Assembly (NCBI GenBank): GCA_900471525.1
Contig: UCEZ01000027.1
Span: 249,197-313,196, forward strand
Direction of reading: 5' to 3'
Source: Hyphomicrobiales bacterium
GTDB taxonomy: Bacteria; Pseudomonadota; Alphaproteobacteria; Rhizobiales; Rhizobiaceae
DNA: 64,000 nucleotides
A program made the position numbers and the translations under genes. Below the pieces are notes generated by a model. It saw only the letters and a list, made by a program, of their open reading frames with translations. It was not told the DNA's origin and ran no database searches. Below are positions 47,201 through 56,840 of this stretch, one piece after another; positions within the stretch are counted from its first letter, which is position 1; every line of letters begins with the position of its first letter.

Positions 47201-47828
47201 AGTTGCCCAGCAACCGGTCGTGGAGCAGCGCCGCCAGGACCAGGAGCCGGCCCTTCGCGGCAGCCTCGGCATCGAGCAGCCGCGTCCCCTCGCCCAGCAG
47301 CCGGTTGCCCGTCAACCGGAGCCGCAGGCCGGGACGCGCCAGCGTCCGGAAGAAGGCAGCGGCTGGATGCGCGACCTCCTGCGCGGTGCATCGCGCGACG
47401 AGGAAACAGCAGTTGCAGCCCCGGCGCAGCGCGCCGGTGAACCTCAGCCTGCCGCCCGCGCCGGCGACAACCGCAATCCGCGCCATGTGATGGAATCGCT
47501 GAACTCGCTGTCGGTGGATATCGCCCGCGCGATCGACCACGACGCCTCGGTCGACCTGTGGCGGCGTTACCAGCGCGGCGAGCGCGACGTGTTCACACGC
47601 CGGCTCTACACGCTCAAGGGCCAGCAGACGTTCGACGAGATCAAGCGCAAGTACGACCGCGAACCGGAATTCCGCACCGCCGTCGACCGCTACATCGCCG
47701 ATTTCGAAAAGCTGCTTAGCGACGTCGCCCGCAACGACCGCGACAAGGTGATGACCCAGACTTATCTGACGTCGGATACCGGCAAGGTCTATACGATGCT
47801 GGCGCATGCTGCAGGGCGGTTCAGCTAA
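41250..47828 (+). CDS. gpr: Growth pole ring protein GPR (giant apolipoprotein-like coiled-coil membrane protein)
   Basis: A 2192-residue protein matching the GPR protein of Agrobacterium, which forms a ring at the growing pole and is needed for polar growth and cell shape. After an acidic, Pro-rich N-terminus come two membrane helices (about residues 117-143 and 157-180). The next 1850 residues are Ala/Ser/Thr/Glu-rich amphipathic helix with internal repeats: five 33-residue units (720-884), seven 22-residue apolipoprotein-type units (1169-1322) and about two and a half 62-residue units (1708-1893). A Gln/Pro linker leads to a conserved C-terminal domain (2085-2192) with ASVDLWRRYQRGERDVFTRR. 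The ATG at 41250 has an ACGAGG ribosome-binding site; a longer frame starts at 41139. Confidence 0.88.
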   Translation: MATNKSNESIDDKAFQALEDALKIDFDELKSALNDKTSLPEEKVSEPITQAPSSSQARTTKPQQEPAAKAGRAAETQRSLSPEPAPKAPSFAPANDDGRRTPAAILRSLDVRSSRSAMRIAAAGSALWVIGGLGVANLLYGPEIWQIRSLADLSAMPGAIGVAIFIILPVMLFFSFAIMISRAQELRSAARSMAEVALRLAEPETAASERIMTVGQAVRREVSAMNEGIERTIARATELETLVHSEVNALERSYSDNELRVRTLVQELGLERESIVGHAERIRSSISGAHTQLKDELALAGDDISNRIATSGEAFASMIETRAAALMERSNSATQTIGAMLSTRTDALLSGLTTAGVSLSNEFDTRLENLSQTLAKRGQQLLGQFETRASSLDSNTEKLNAALNERARQLNETLIARTRDLNESLNVGQQAITGGLDDILNTLNATLDEKGASFRQSLKTSSDDMIMDLDLRSGFFEEKLQTTVGHLATAFDSRFHDFATAFDKRAGMLDSKLMESLARINQSVTGGADSIGGILDGGIERFESALSDQSLTLATALGTTQDFIEHTISGKTAELSEAIGNAHTRIDGVLSERSGTLMSALTAAQDRIETGFASRAGSLETALSESQQRLAETLDARTTAITTSNQRLAENLDTRTNGFIDGLQAIHGRIEETLINRADEITTSIAASQLRLDNTLSERTVELSSLLAASSDSIDSVFEGTAERLDTILSQRTGALTNVLTSSTAAIDSAFDGTAERLDTILSQRTGALTNVLTSSTAAIDSAFDGTAERLDTILSQRTGALANVLTSSTTAIDSAFDGTAERIDTIISQRTGTLANVLTSTAGAIEHVIGGTTERLDALLSERSRTLGDTLASQTATLDTLLSERSAEISGTMSARAAEMADTLSSRTEDVADSLSYRATAIAEAMADRVGDIEQQLSGRVAQIADNLSIRVSDIAGAMTSTSAEIASALSGHASELATSMAGRASDIEQTLSGRADQLATSLASTHDQIRATLDNRINAINVAVNHGTEQLSDVLAEQATSIATTIATSASMLEMTLEERQTALGSTIDNSASALEQRMLASTSHVATQLGETADQISRAADTLTHRMDTSLSNINSSVDQTGARIESSLGVLEGRIRDSVGGVSDFVDDAGQKIADTLSARVSELDRVSDRAAARIAESLAGRTEEIDRVGSMAAARIAETLSGHTAEFDQVSTAAAAMIADSLAGRTEEIDRVGNAAAARIAETLSDHTTELDRVSTAAADRIAVSLAGRTDEIDRITGAAASRIAETLSSHTAELDRVTATAATRIETSIEGGTGRIEERLGTMDRALSIGLDNVSRTIEGKAAGLVTNLRGAVGEAAQGIDAEALRSAELLAKAGEDFAQAMAARQADFQTAVEKTAATAAMRSAELARSVGEATDGAAARIAQTQSRVAEQASSLHQNLSDVEKALEARGNTIRTTLDDSTRELNSMLAGRSAELSRLLDEQARPIIDQYAATGKEAADRISEVARESAERLRAENATLLDSLTARTGETLNAISIRAEETAKAMKMVENRLQSTATGLIDQLAASNSSIAGVIEQASANLGAMDQQLESTTARFSDSASRASDMLSTSTRLLEGKVDKLADISGTTLSQIGGIVGRFEDHSKVLGQASDLLAAAQSNLVSTLEERQDALRTLSIGLVSRSEEIEKTMHALEGFVDGAFQRAEDRSAQVAGNLRSGIQSSFSDVGRILSDAEQRAASAAEAMRNAVVKAGDEASMSVESVFVRAEERSNEIASNLRAGVQSSFANVSKTLSEAEARAASASEAMRAAVTKAGEDAGLSVEGAFARAEERSKEVASRLRGSVGASLSDIDRLMTETSKKSDGAAEHMGEAIRQAVEEAVSRFSGATDEIRRSAHEIRKELDMTREELKRGAFDLPEEAKENASVMRRAVAEQIKALQELSEIIGKSSGQLEIAQPAPRQQAVVQQPVPQAVASAPLRAVAQQPVVEQRRQDQEPALRGSLGIEQPRPLAQQPVARQPEPQAGTRQRPEEGSGWMRDLLRGASRDEETAVAAPAQRAGEPQPAARAGDNRNPRHVMESLNSLSVDIARAIDHDASVDLWRRYQRGERDVFTRRLYTLKGQQTFDEIKRKYDREPEFRTAVDRYIADFEKLLSDVARNDRDKVMTQTYLTSDTGKVYTMLAHAAGRFS
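43407..43901 (+). repeat. gpr: 99-bp tandem repeat inside gpr, five units
   Basis: Units start at 43407, 43506, 43605, 43704 and 43803. Each encodes 33 residues of the type GTAERLDTILSQRTGALTNV followed by LTSSTAAIDSAFD. Units 1-3 are nearly identical in DNA, unit 4 is diverged and unit 5 strongly so. Confidence 0.9.
44754..45215 (+). repeat. gpr: 66-bp tandem repeat inside gpr, seven units
   Basis: Seven 22-residue units beginning DRV/DQV/DRI. Two sub-types alternate, one ending SLAGRTEEI and one ending TLSxHTAEL, giving a 132-bp super-period. The 22-residue period is the classic apolipoprotein A amphipathic helix repeat. Confidence 0.85.
46371..46928 (+). repeat. gpr: 186-bp tandem repeat inside gpr, about three units
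   Basis: Units start at 46371, 46557 and 46743, each opening with RAEDRS/RAEERS. The first two full 62-residue units are alike throughout (for example AEQRAASAAEAMRNAV vs AEARAASASEAMRAAV); the third diverges after 30 residues. Confidence 0.85.
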
Positions 47829-47861
47829 GCGGACAGTTACAGCAGGACGGGAAAACCAAAG

Positions 47862-47893
47862 GGCTCAACCGTTTACGGTTGAGCCCTTTTTTC
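47862..47893 (+). terminator. Rho-independent terminator of gpr
   Basis: GGGCTCAACCG / CGGTTGAGCCC with a TTTA loop and six T, 33 bases after the gpr stop. Confidence 0.92.
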
Positions 47894-47986
47894 ACGTGTT
47901 GCACCATGCAATATTCTGCCGTGCGAAAGCTAAAACCGCATGACGCAGAAACGGGGCTGCGGCGGGAGGCGTGAAGATCGGTCAAT

Positions 47987-48823
47987 TCAATACTCCTGGC
48001 TGTTTATACTGCGCGAAGTAGCCGTCATTTTTTCCCGATAGATATCGCCCTGCCTTGCCCTCCTGCGCCAAGGCCTAGCCTTTTGGAGTGGAATGTCATA
48101 GGCGGGATCGTTTCTGTCGAGCGCGGCGACAAGCAGGTCAGGCTCGCTCGATTCCGAGCACTGTGCGATCCACCTTCCATCCGGGCCGATAAGACATGCA
48201 GGGCCTCGTCCGGCGACCTGGGTAGGGGTCGCCGCGGCGATCCATAGACAATTCAACCCGGCATGAGCGCGCAGCGCGACCTGGAAATAGGATGGTATCC
48301 CATAGGAAGCAAACAGGACGCCATCGACATCCAACCTCTCATATTCGGAGAAGACCTCCGGGAACTGGGATTCGATACAGATCGCTCAACCGAAACGGTA
48401 GCCATCGACCTCAACGAGGCATGGGGCAATTCCTGGTGTGTACCAGCCGCCAAGTTCCGTGTTCGATAGGAACCTCTTGTCGTATCTGGTCAGCAAAACC
48501 CCTTCATCGGAAAGTACGTAGAGACTGTTGTGAGGCGGATACCCATCTGTAATGCGATGCGCCCCACCGATCGCAGCGAAAATGCGAAGCGTTCCACACA
48601 GGTCCGCGATCGCGCGCAGCTCGGTTTCCTGTTTTGCCCAATCGAACCCGGCCCATTCGGCAGGCGCGATGATCTGAGATTTGGCATAGCCGGAAAGAGC
48701 GCCTTCACAGAAAACGATGAGCCTTGCGCCCTCTGCGGCAGCGCGCGTGATCGAAAGGCGTATCGCCGCGCCGTTGGCGGAAATATCAGATGAGACGAAG
48801 GTCTGCGCGGTCGCCAGCTTCAT
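47987..48823 (-). pseudogene. Carbon-nitrogen hydrolase (nitrilase superfamily) with an in-frame TGA
   Basis: The 279-codon frame from the ATG at 48823 (MKLATAQTFVSSD) to the stop at 47987 encodes a nitrilase-superfamily amidohydrolase in a single frame, broken only by a TGA at 48386-48388. The catalytic Glu (IVFCEGALSGY), Lys (TRYDKRFL) and Cys (ICIESQFPE) are all present; the TGA falls two residues before ICIE, where the family usually has a hydrophobic residue. Upstream of the stop the gene reads VDGYRFG, downstream AICIES. This looks like a recent nonsense mutation or a base error. Genuine readthrough is possible but unsupported. Confidence 0.8.
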
Positions 48824-48921
48824 ATGCCCCCCCTTATCGACGCGAATCATCCCGTTGGTCGTTGGCAGCGAACGATTTTAACCGATGCGGAGACGGAAGC
48901 GACGACAACATGGGTGCATAA

Positions 48922-48948
48922 AAAAGGCGGCCACCCGGGCCGCCTTTT
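48922..48948 (-). terminator. Terminator of the petABC operon
   Basis: AAAAGGCGGCC / GGCCGCCTTTT with a 5-base loop; on the minus strand it continues in a T run. It lies 21 bases after the petC stop. Confidence 0.88.
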
Positions 48949-48969
48949 GTCGCTTGAAGCCCTAAGACC

Positions 48970-49851
48970 TCAATGTTCCTTGTTGGCGTAGACCGACTTC
49001 TTCGTCAGATACAGCAGGCCGGAGAAGATCACCAGGAAGACAAGGACCATGAAGCCCGTCCGCTTGCGCTCTTCCAGATGCGGCTCTGCAGCCCACATCA
49101 GGAACGCCGAGACATCCTGCGCATACTGGTCGACCGTTTGCGGCGCACCGTCGTCATAGGTGACCTGGTCGTCGGAGAGCGGCTTTGCCATGGCGAGAGA
49201 CATGGAGGCGTTGAAGTATGGATTGAAATGCGTGCCTTCAGGGACAGCCACACCTTCCGGCGGCTCGTGGTAGCCGGTCAGCAGCGAATGGATGTAATCC
49301 GGTCCGCCTTCCTGATACTGGGTGAAGATATCCCAGATGAACAGCGGGAAACCACGCTCGACGCCGCGCGCCTTGGCGAGCAGCGACATATCAGGCGGAG
49401 CCGCACCATTGTTGGCCGCAGCGGCCGCTTCGTCGTTCGGGAACGGCGACGGGAAGTGATCGGATGCCACGGCCTTGCGGGTGAACATTTCCCCCTCGCC
49501 GTTCGGTCCGTCCTGAACCTCATAGTTTGCGGCGAAGGTCTTTACCTGTCCGTCCGAATAGCCGAGATCTTCCAGCGTGCGGAAGGGGACGAGCTTCATC
49601 GAGTGGCAGGCGGAACAGACTTCGGTGTACACCTTGAGGCCGCGCTGCAGCTGACCCTTGTCATAGTGACCAAAGGGACCGGCAAAGCTCCAGTCGATGT
49701 TCTTCGGCTTCAGGATCGGAAAGTGCGCATTGGCGACGGCGTGCTCGGTCGCCTCCTTCAGATCGTGCTCTTCTTCCGCCGCATAGGCTGCGGCACCCAG
49801 AAGACCGGCTGCGAGTGCGAGCGACAGGATGCTTGTAACAAGCTTTTTCAT
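48970..49851 (-). CDS. petC: Cytochrome c1 of the bc1 complex
   Basis: A 293-residue cytochrome c1. A signal peptide (MKKLVTSILSLALAAGLLGA) precedes the mature periplasmic domain; the heme c motif is CSACHSMKL near residue 81, and a C-terminal anchor helix (GFMVLVFLVIFSGLLYL) holds it in the membrane. The Met ligand is probably in NASMSLAMAKPL. It passes electrons from the Rieske protein to cytochrome c. It is the last gene of petA-petB-petC, 24 bases after petB. Here cytochrome b and c1 are separate, unlike the fused fbcH of Bradyrhizobium. Confidence 0.95.
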   Translation of the reverse strand: MKKLVTSILSLALAAGLLGAAAYAAEEEHDLKEATEHAVANAHFPILKPKNIDWSFAGPFGHYDKGQLQRGLKVYTEVCSACHSMKLVPFRTLEDLGYSDGQVKTFAANYEVQDGPNGEGEMFTRKAVASDHFPSPFPNDEAAAAANNGAAPPDMSLLAKARGVERGFPLFIWDIFTQYQEGGPDYIHSLLTGYHEPPEGVAVPEGTHFNPYFNASMSLAMAKPLSDDQVTYDDGAPQTVDQYAQDVSAFLMWAAEPHLEERKRTGFMVLVFLVIFSGLLYLTKKSVYANKEH

Positions 49852-49875
49852 CGGTTCAGTTCCTCTCAGCCGCGC

Positions 49876-51132
49876 TCAGTTCTTGTTCTTCTTTTCCAGA
49901 ACCGCTTCCGTGATCGAATTGGGAATGCGCTTCGGGGTTTCAATCAGACCGAGAACCGGCATGATGACGAGGAAGAATGCAAAGTAGTACAGCGTGCCCA
50001 GCTGGGCCATCAGGGTGTAGAGATCGGTCGGTGCGCGCGAGCCGAGCCAGCCGAGCAGGATGGCATTGGCAACGAAGATCCAGAAGAACAGCTTGTACCA
50101 GGGACGGTAGACGGCCGAGCGAACCTTCGAGGTGTCAAGCCAGGGCAGGAAGAACAGGATGATGATCGAACCGAACATCACCAGAACGCCGCCGAGTTTG
50201 GAGTCGATCGGGCCGATGTTGAAGGTGATGGCGCGCAGCATTGCGTAGAACGGCAGGTAGTACCATTCCGGAACGATGTGGGCCGGGGTCTTCAGCGGGT
50301 TGGCCATGATGTAGTTGTCGGGATGGCCGAGGTAGTTCGGCATGTAGAAGACGAACCAGGCATAGGCGATCAGGAAGACCGAAACGCCGAGCGCATCCTT
50401 CATAGTCGCATAGGGAGTGAAGGCAACCGTGTCCGTCTTGGTCTTGACTTCGACGCCAGTCGGGTTGGTCTGGCCGACCACGTGTAGCGCCCAGATGTGC
50501 AGCACGACGACGCCGGCGATCATGAAGGGCAAGAGGTAGTGCAGCGAGAAGAAGCGGTTGAGCGTCGGTTGATCGACGGCGAAACCACCGAGCAGGAACT
50601 GCTGCAGCCATTCACCAATCAGAGGGAACGCAGAGAAGAAGCCGGTGATAACCGTAGCCCCCCAGAACGACATCTGCCCCCAGGGAAGCACGTAGCCCAT
50701 GAAGCCGGTCGCCATCATCAGGAGATAGATGACAACGCCGAGGATCCAGAGGATTTCACGCGGCGCCTTGTACGAACCGTAGTAGAGGCCACGGGCGATA
50801 TGCAGGTAGACAGCGATGAAGAAGAAGGATGCGCCGTTAGCGTGCATGTAGCGCAAGAGCCAGCCATGGTTCACGTCGCGCACGATCTTTTCGACGGAGA
50901 CGAAGGCAACCGAGACTTCAGCGGCGTAATGCATCGCCAGAACGACGCCTGTGAGGATCTGGATGACCAGCATCACCGAGAGCATCGCGCCGAAGGTATA
51001 GGCATAGTTCAGGTTGCGCGGAACGGGGTAGGAAATGAAGCTGTCATGCACCATCCGCGGCAGCGGCAGGCGCGAATCGATCCACTTCTCGATACCGTTC
51101 GTCGGCGTGTAGGTTGAATGATCCCCACTCAT
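49876..51132 (-). CDS. petB: Cytochrome b of the bc1 complex
   Basis: A 418-residue cytochrome b with eight membrane helices, carrying hemes bL and bH and the Qo and Qi sites of the bc1 complex. Heme-ligand histidines are in [11 protein letters not shown] and the [12 protein letters not shown] helix, and in [14 protein letters not shown] and [11 protein letters not shown]. The Qo-site motif [13 protein letters not shown] is present. Middle gene of petABC, 14 bases after petA. Confidence 0.97.
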   Translation of the reverse strand: MSGDHSTYTPTNGIEKWIDSRLPLPRMVHDSFISYPVPRNLNYAYTFGAMLSVMLVIQILTGVVLAMHYAAEVSVAFVSVEKIVRDVNHGWLLRYMHANGASFFFIAVYLHIARGLYYGSYKAPREILWILGVVIYLLMMATGFMGYVLPWGQMSFWGATVITGFFSAFPLIGEWLQQFLLGGFAVDQPTLNRFFSLHYLLPFMIAGVVVLHIWALHVVGQTNPTGVEVKTKTDTVAFTPYATMKDALGVSVFLIAYAWFVFYMPNYLGHPDNYIMANPLKTPAHIVPEWYYLPFYAMLRAITFNIGPIDSKLGGVLVMFGSIIILFFLPWLDTSKVRSAVYRPWYKLFFWIFVANAILLGWLGSRAPTDLYTLMAQLGTLYYFAFFLVIMPVLGLIETPKRIPNSITEAVLEKKNKN

Positions 51133-51146
51133 GTTCAGTATTCCCC

Positions 51147-51725
51147 TCAGCCGATCTTGATGACTGTGTCAGTAGCAAAAGCAAAGGTCGGAACCGCAAG
51201 GTTCTCAGGTGCCGGACCTTTCCGGATTCGGCCGGCCGTATCGTAGACCGAGCCATGGCAGGGACAGAACCAACCATTGTATTCGCCGGCCTGACCAAGC
51301 GGCACACAGCCGAGATGGGTGCAGGAGCCGATCATGACAATCCAGTTTTCCTTGCCCTTGCCGGCCGAGCGATCAAGGCCGGTAGCCTGTGCGTCGGCAG
51401 GAAGGTTGGCGTTGCGCGCGACCGGGTCCTTCAGGTCGCCAAGTGCTACGGCATCGGCTTCCTTGACTTCTTCGTCGGTGCGGTTGCGAATGAACACCGG
51501 CTTGCCGCGCCACTTGACGGTCAGCGACATGCCCGGCTGCAGGCTCGAGACATCCACTTCGATCGAAGCGAGCGCAAGCGTCGAGGCATCGGGCCGCATC
51601 TGGTCGATGAAGGGCCAGGCGACTGCGGCCGCACCGACCACACCTGCCATCCCGGTGGTCAAGTAAAGGAAATCGCGGCGAGTAGGCTCGCCAAGGGTTT
51701 CGCTTGATGTCTCGTGTTCGCTCAC
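51147..51725 (-). CDS. petA: Rieske iron-sulfur protein of the bc1 complex
   Basis: A 192-residue Rieske protein. A Tat-like N-terminus ([20 protein letters not shown]) serves as the membrane anchor, and the cluster-binding motifs are [12 protein letters not shown] and [10 protein letters not shown] (two Cys and two His). It moves between cytochrome b and c1 to transfer electrons. First gene of petABC; the promoter should lie in 51726-52095. Confidence 0.96.
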   Translation of the reverse strand: MSEHETSSETLGEPTRRDFLYLTTGMAGVVGAAAVAWPFIDQMRPDASTLALASIEVDVSSLQPGMSLTVKWRGKPVFIRNRTDEEVKEADAVALGDLKDPVARNANLPADAQATGLDRSAGKGKENWIVMIGSCTHLGCVPLGQAGEYNGWFCPCHGSVYDTAGRIRKGPAPENLAVPTFAFATDTVIKIG

Positions 51726-52095
51726 GGCTAAACCATCCTCTCACGCAATGTTTGCGGAAACCGCACTGTCCCCGGCGCCGATCCGCGCCCCGTGCTGACA
51801 CTTGAGCGAAAGAAGCGCGCCAAATCAATAAGCCGATGCACGATTCGGGCAAAACTTTCGCTTTTCCGCCTCATACATCAAAACCGGGCAAACCTCGCGC
51901 ATCAAACAAACGGCAGATTCCCCGGCAATCCGGCGCGTTCTATGCTTGATCGCTGGTGATGTCTAGCCTTGAGCGCAAGAGGTGAGCCACAATGTCGCGG
52001 GAAAACCGAAGCCAATGTTCGCAAACCGCTTTTCGCTGTCCGACATGGTCAGAACACGGCTTTGCCGGGTCTGCCGGCGACGGTTTTTCAGAGTG
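51726..52095. other. Intergenic region upstream of petA
   Basis: 370 bases between petA and the end of an ABC exporter gene. It should contain the petABC promoter, but I see no clear -35/-10 pair or operator. A plus-strand frame from 51991 with GAGGTGAG upstream runs into the exporter gene in antisense and is not convincing. Confidence 0.5.
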
Positions 52096-53964
52096 CTATT
52101 CGGCCGCCGCGTCGCGGGCCAGGAAGCCGCCGGACTGGCGTAGCCAGAGGTCGGCGTAAAGGCCGCCGGCTGCGATCAATTGGTCATGAGTCCCGTCTTC
52201 AACGATCCGGCCCTCGTCCATGACGATCAACCGATCGAGCGCCGCGATGGTGGATAGCCGATGCGCGATCGCCAGCACCGTCTTGCCATACATCAGGCGA
52301 TCGAGATTGGACTGGATGGCGGCCTCGACTTCCGAATCGAGAGCAGAGGTCGCCTCGTCCAGAACGAGGATAGGCGCATCCTTCAGCATAACCCTTGCAA
52401 TCGCCACCCTCTGGCGCTGGCCGCCGGAGAGCTTGACGCCACGCTCGCCGACATGGGCGTCGAAACCCTTGCGGCCGCGCTGGTCCTGCAACTGCTCTAT
52501 GAAACCGAGCGCTTCAGCCTTCCTCGCCGCCTCTCTCAGACCGTTTTCATCGGCGTCCGGCCGACCAAAGAGGATGTTGTCCCGGATCGACCGGTGCAGC
52601 AGCGACGTATCCTGGCTGACGACGCCGATCTGCGTGCGCAGTGATTCCTGTCGCACCGTGGCAATGTCCTGTCCGTCGATCAGGATACGGCCGGCCTCCA
52701 GATCGTAGAAGCGCAGCAGCAGATTGACGAGCGTCGTCTTGCCTGCCCCGGACCGGCCGACAATTCCGACCTTTTCGCCCGGTCTGACGACCAAAGACAG
52801 ATTTTCGATGACGCCGTAGCCCTTGCCGTAATGGAAGCGGATGTTTTCGAAGCGGATCGCCGGGCTCTTGACGACGAGGCTTGGCGCATTCGTCTGGTCC
52901 ACCAACTGGACCGGCTGCGAAATCATCTCGGCGGCATTCTGGATCGTGCCGATATTGCGCATGATGCCGTTGAACTGCACCATCATGCGGCTGAGCAGGA
53001 AATTCAGCCGCAGGATGAGCGCCATCGTGAAGGCGACCGCGCCCGAACTGATCGATCCGGAAAGCCAGAGATCGACGCTGAAGCCTGCCATCGTCACGAT
53101 CATGATCCCTGACAGAAGCGCCATGGAGGCACGCACGCCGGTGATGAACCGGGTGAAGCGGATGATCGTGTCCTGGAAGATGTCGAACCCCTGCCGCATG
53201 TAGCGGTCGTTTTCCTCGTCGCGCGCGAACAACTTCAGCGTCTGCATGTTGCTGTAGGCATCGACCATGCGGCCGCTGAGCATCGAGGATGCCTCCGCCG
53301 TCTCCTTGGAATGCAGGCGTATCCGCGGCACGAAGTAGCGCGCAAGGAAGGCGAAGCCGATCAGCCAGAGAAGTACGACGACCGCCAGCGACATGTCGAG
53401 CTGGCCCACCAGTACCAGCGTCGAGACCGAATAGATGCCGACGAACCAGACGCTTTCCATCAGGGACGTGACGACATCGCCAACCGCCTGCCCGCCCGAC
53501 CAGACCTTGGTGACGATGCGGCCGGAAAAATCGTTCTGGAAGAAGGACAGCGATTGCCTGGCGACATGCAGATAGGATTGCCAGCGGACCAGGTTGTAAA
53601 AACCCGGAGTGATCACCTGCTGGTCGACCAGCGACATCAAAAGCGAGACCACGAAGCGCACAATGCCGATCAGGACAAGCATACCGAACAACTCGGCTCC
53701 ATGGGCTGCGAGCAGCCCGCTCCAGCCATCGTTTGGCTTGACGGTGGCGAGAATATCGACGACGCGGCCGACGAACCAGAACAGCGTCGCCTCGATCGCC
53801 GCCGTCATGCCGCCCAGGACGAGCATGGCAATGAACGGTGCCTTCGCCTGCCTTATGTAGAACCAGACGTAGGGGATCAGCCGCTCGGGCGGCTGCAATC
53901 CGTCGCGCGCCGCGAAGGGCTGTATCCAGTTTTCGAACAGGGCAAAAATGGCGCGCAGGATCAT
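52096..53964 (-). CDS. ABC exporter, fused membrane and ATPase domains
   Basis: A 622-residue type I ABC exporter half-transporter. Residues about 40-340 hold six membrane helices; the ATPase domain has Walker A GRSGAGKTTLV near 412, the signature LSGGQRQRVAIARV near 515, and Walker B PILVLDEATSALD. It probably exports lipid, peptide or drug; the substrate is not evident. Start ATG 53964; the longer frame to 54021 is unsupported. The gene is a paralogue of the exporter at 54594-56447, and the two may form a heterodimer. Confidence 0.88.
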   Translation of the reverse strand: MILRAIFALFENWIQPFAARDGLQPPERLIPYVWFYIRQAKAPFIAMLVLGGMTAAIEATLFWFVGRVVDILATVKPNDGWSGLLAAHGAELFGMLVLIGIVRFVVSLLMSLVDQQVITPGFYNLVRWQSYLHVARQSLSFFQNDFSGRIVTKVWSGGQAVGDVVTSLMESVWFVGIYSVSTLVLVGQLDMSLAVVVLLWLIGFAFLARYFVPRIRLHSKETAEASSMLSGRMVDAYSNMQTLKLFARDEENDRYMRQGFDIFQDTIIRFTRFITGVRASMALLSGIMIVTMAGFSVDLWLSGSISSGAVAFTMALILRLNFLLSRMMVQFNGIMRNIGTIQNAAEMISQPVQLVDQTNAPSLVVKSPAIRFENIRFHYGKGYGVIENLSLVVRPGEKVGIVGRSGAGKTTLVNLLLRFYDLEAGRILIDGQDIATVRQESLRTQIGVVSQDTSLLHRSIRDNILFGRPDADENGLREAARKAEALGFIEQLQDQRGRKGFDAHVGERGVKLSGGQRQRVAIARVMLKDAPILVLDEATSALDSEVEAAIQSNLDRLMYGKTVLAIAHRLSTIAALDRLIVMDEGRIVEDGTHDQLIAAGGLYADLWLRQSGGFLARDAAAE

Positions 53965-54025
53965 GGTTCCGATATAGGCGCTTTCGCCGTTGCGGCAAAG
54001 CACCGGTCGAAATGTGTCCAAAATT

Positions 54026-54442
54026 TCATGTTTGGCGGGCTGTCATGCCCCCCAAGACACGGGCCCAAACCCACCAGGTGGTCAAGGCGGCAGCACAAAG
54101 CCAAATGGCGATGATCACAACAAGACCGGCGCGGCTGACAGGACGACCATGGCGCTCTGCGGCGGTGGCGCGAAACTCCTTCATGAGACCAACAGGCACC
54201 AGTTTCACGGCCAGCAGAATACCGAGCGGCACAATTAAAAGGTCATCGAGGTAACCGAAAACCGGGATGAAGTCCGGAATGAGGTCAATCGGAGATAGTG
54301 CATAGGCGGCAACGGCACCGGCAACCAGCTTTGCCGCAAGCGGCGTTCGACGGTCTCGCGCGGCGATCCACAAAGCCACGACATCCCGCTTGATCTGCCG
54401 CGCCCAGCGTGTCGCATTCTCTAAAAAGGCGCTGAACACCAC
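54026..54442 (-). CDS. DUF1232 (YkvA-like) membrane protein
   Basis: A 138-residue membrane protein with the DUF1232 block YALSPIDLIPDFIPVFGYLDDL at about residues 47-68. Hydrophobic segments before and after, and a C-terminal helix (GLVVIIAIWLCAAALTTWW), suggest two to three membrane passes. Function is unknown; the domain is widespread and linked to membrane stress in some bacteria. It lies between two paralogous ABC exporter genes on the same strand, 62 bases before the first, and may be cotranscribed with it. Confidence 0.82.
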   Translation of the reverse strand: MVFSAFLENATRWARQIKRDVVALWIAARDRRTPLAAKLVAGAVAAYALSPIDLIPDFIPVFGYLDDLLIVPLGILLAVKLVPVGLMKEFRATAAERHGRPVSRAGLVVIIAIWLCAAALTTWWVWARVLGGMTARQT

Positions 54443-54593
54443 ATCGCACCTCGTCTTGCCACCAACAGCGTCCGTTTCAACGAATCAAGATCTCGATGCT
54501 CTTTCTAACAGCAGACCACCGCGAATCGATCGTGATCCGCGGTGGATCTTGCGCGCGTCGACGCGATGGTCGCCGAACGCGCCGGAAGCGAAC

Positions 54594-56447
<1,854 letters not shown>

Positions 56448-56840
56448 TATCAAGCTCCTTCAGGAATCCAGTGAAGGAAGGCGGGAATCCCCGCATTCAT
56501 CGATCCGAAATTTAAAACCGGAAAAAACAGCTCAGTTACACACGAGACGTATTCGTCCGGAAAGCGGGCGGTCGCGCGCGATGGTGCCGTATCAGGAAAA
56601 GCGCGAAACCGGTCAGTCCAACTGGACTGGAGACACAGCCTGGAGGCTGGTGGTCATTCGAATATCCATGCATGCCTCCTGTGGTTCGCGTTGAAGATGT
56701 GGAAGACATAGAATGTTTTGCCGGGATATGCCAGATTGTCGCAGCCACTTTTTTCATCACTTCAGGCTCTCGGCGGTTCCTGTTGCCATTACGGCACAGA
56801 TTGATTACGGGCATTGATGAACCCCATCAGACTTGTTGAT
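56448..56840. other. Intergenic region with possible leader ORFs
   Basis: 393 bases between an ABC exporter and trmL. On the minus strand a strong AGGAGG (56675-56680) precedes two overlapping start codons: one opens an 18-codon ORF (56613-56669, MDIRMTTSLQAVSPVQLD), the other a 45-codon ORF (56536-56673) with a hydrophobic GLTGFALFLIRHHRARPP segment. A palindrome CAGTCCA/TGGACTG is at 56614-56629. Neither ORF matches a family I know. Confidence 0.35.

Noticed and set aside
46025-47272. 415-codon minus-strand ORF within gpr
   Set aside because: Another antisense shadow, Arg/Ser-rich, overlapping the conserved end of gpr.
48386-48388. TGA read as selenocysteine
   Set aside because: The catalytic Cys is intact just downstream, no selenocysteine is known at this position in the family, and I see no bacterial SECIS-like stem directly after the codon.
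48253-48453. Frameshift in the carbon-nitrogen hydrolase
   Set aside because: The upstream and downstream halves are in the same frame; only the TGA separates them.
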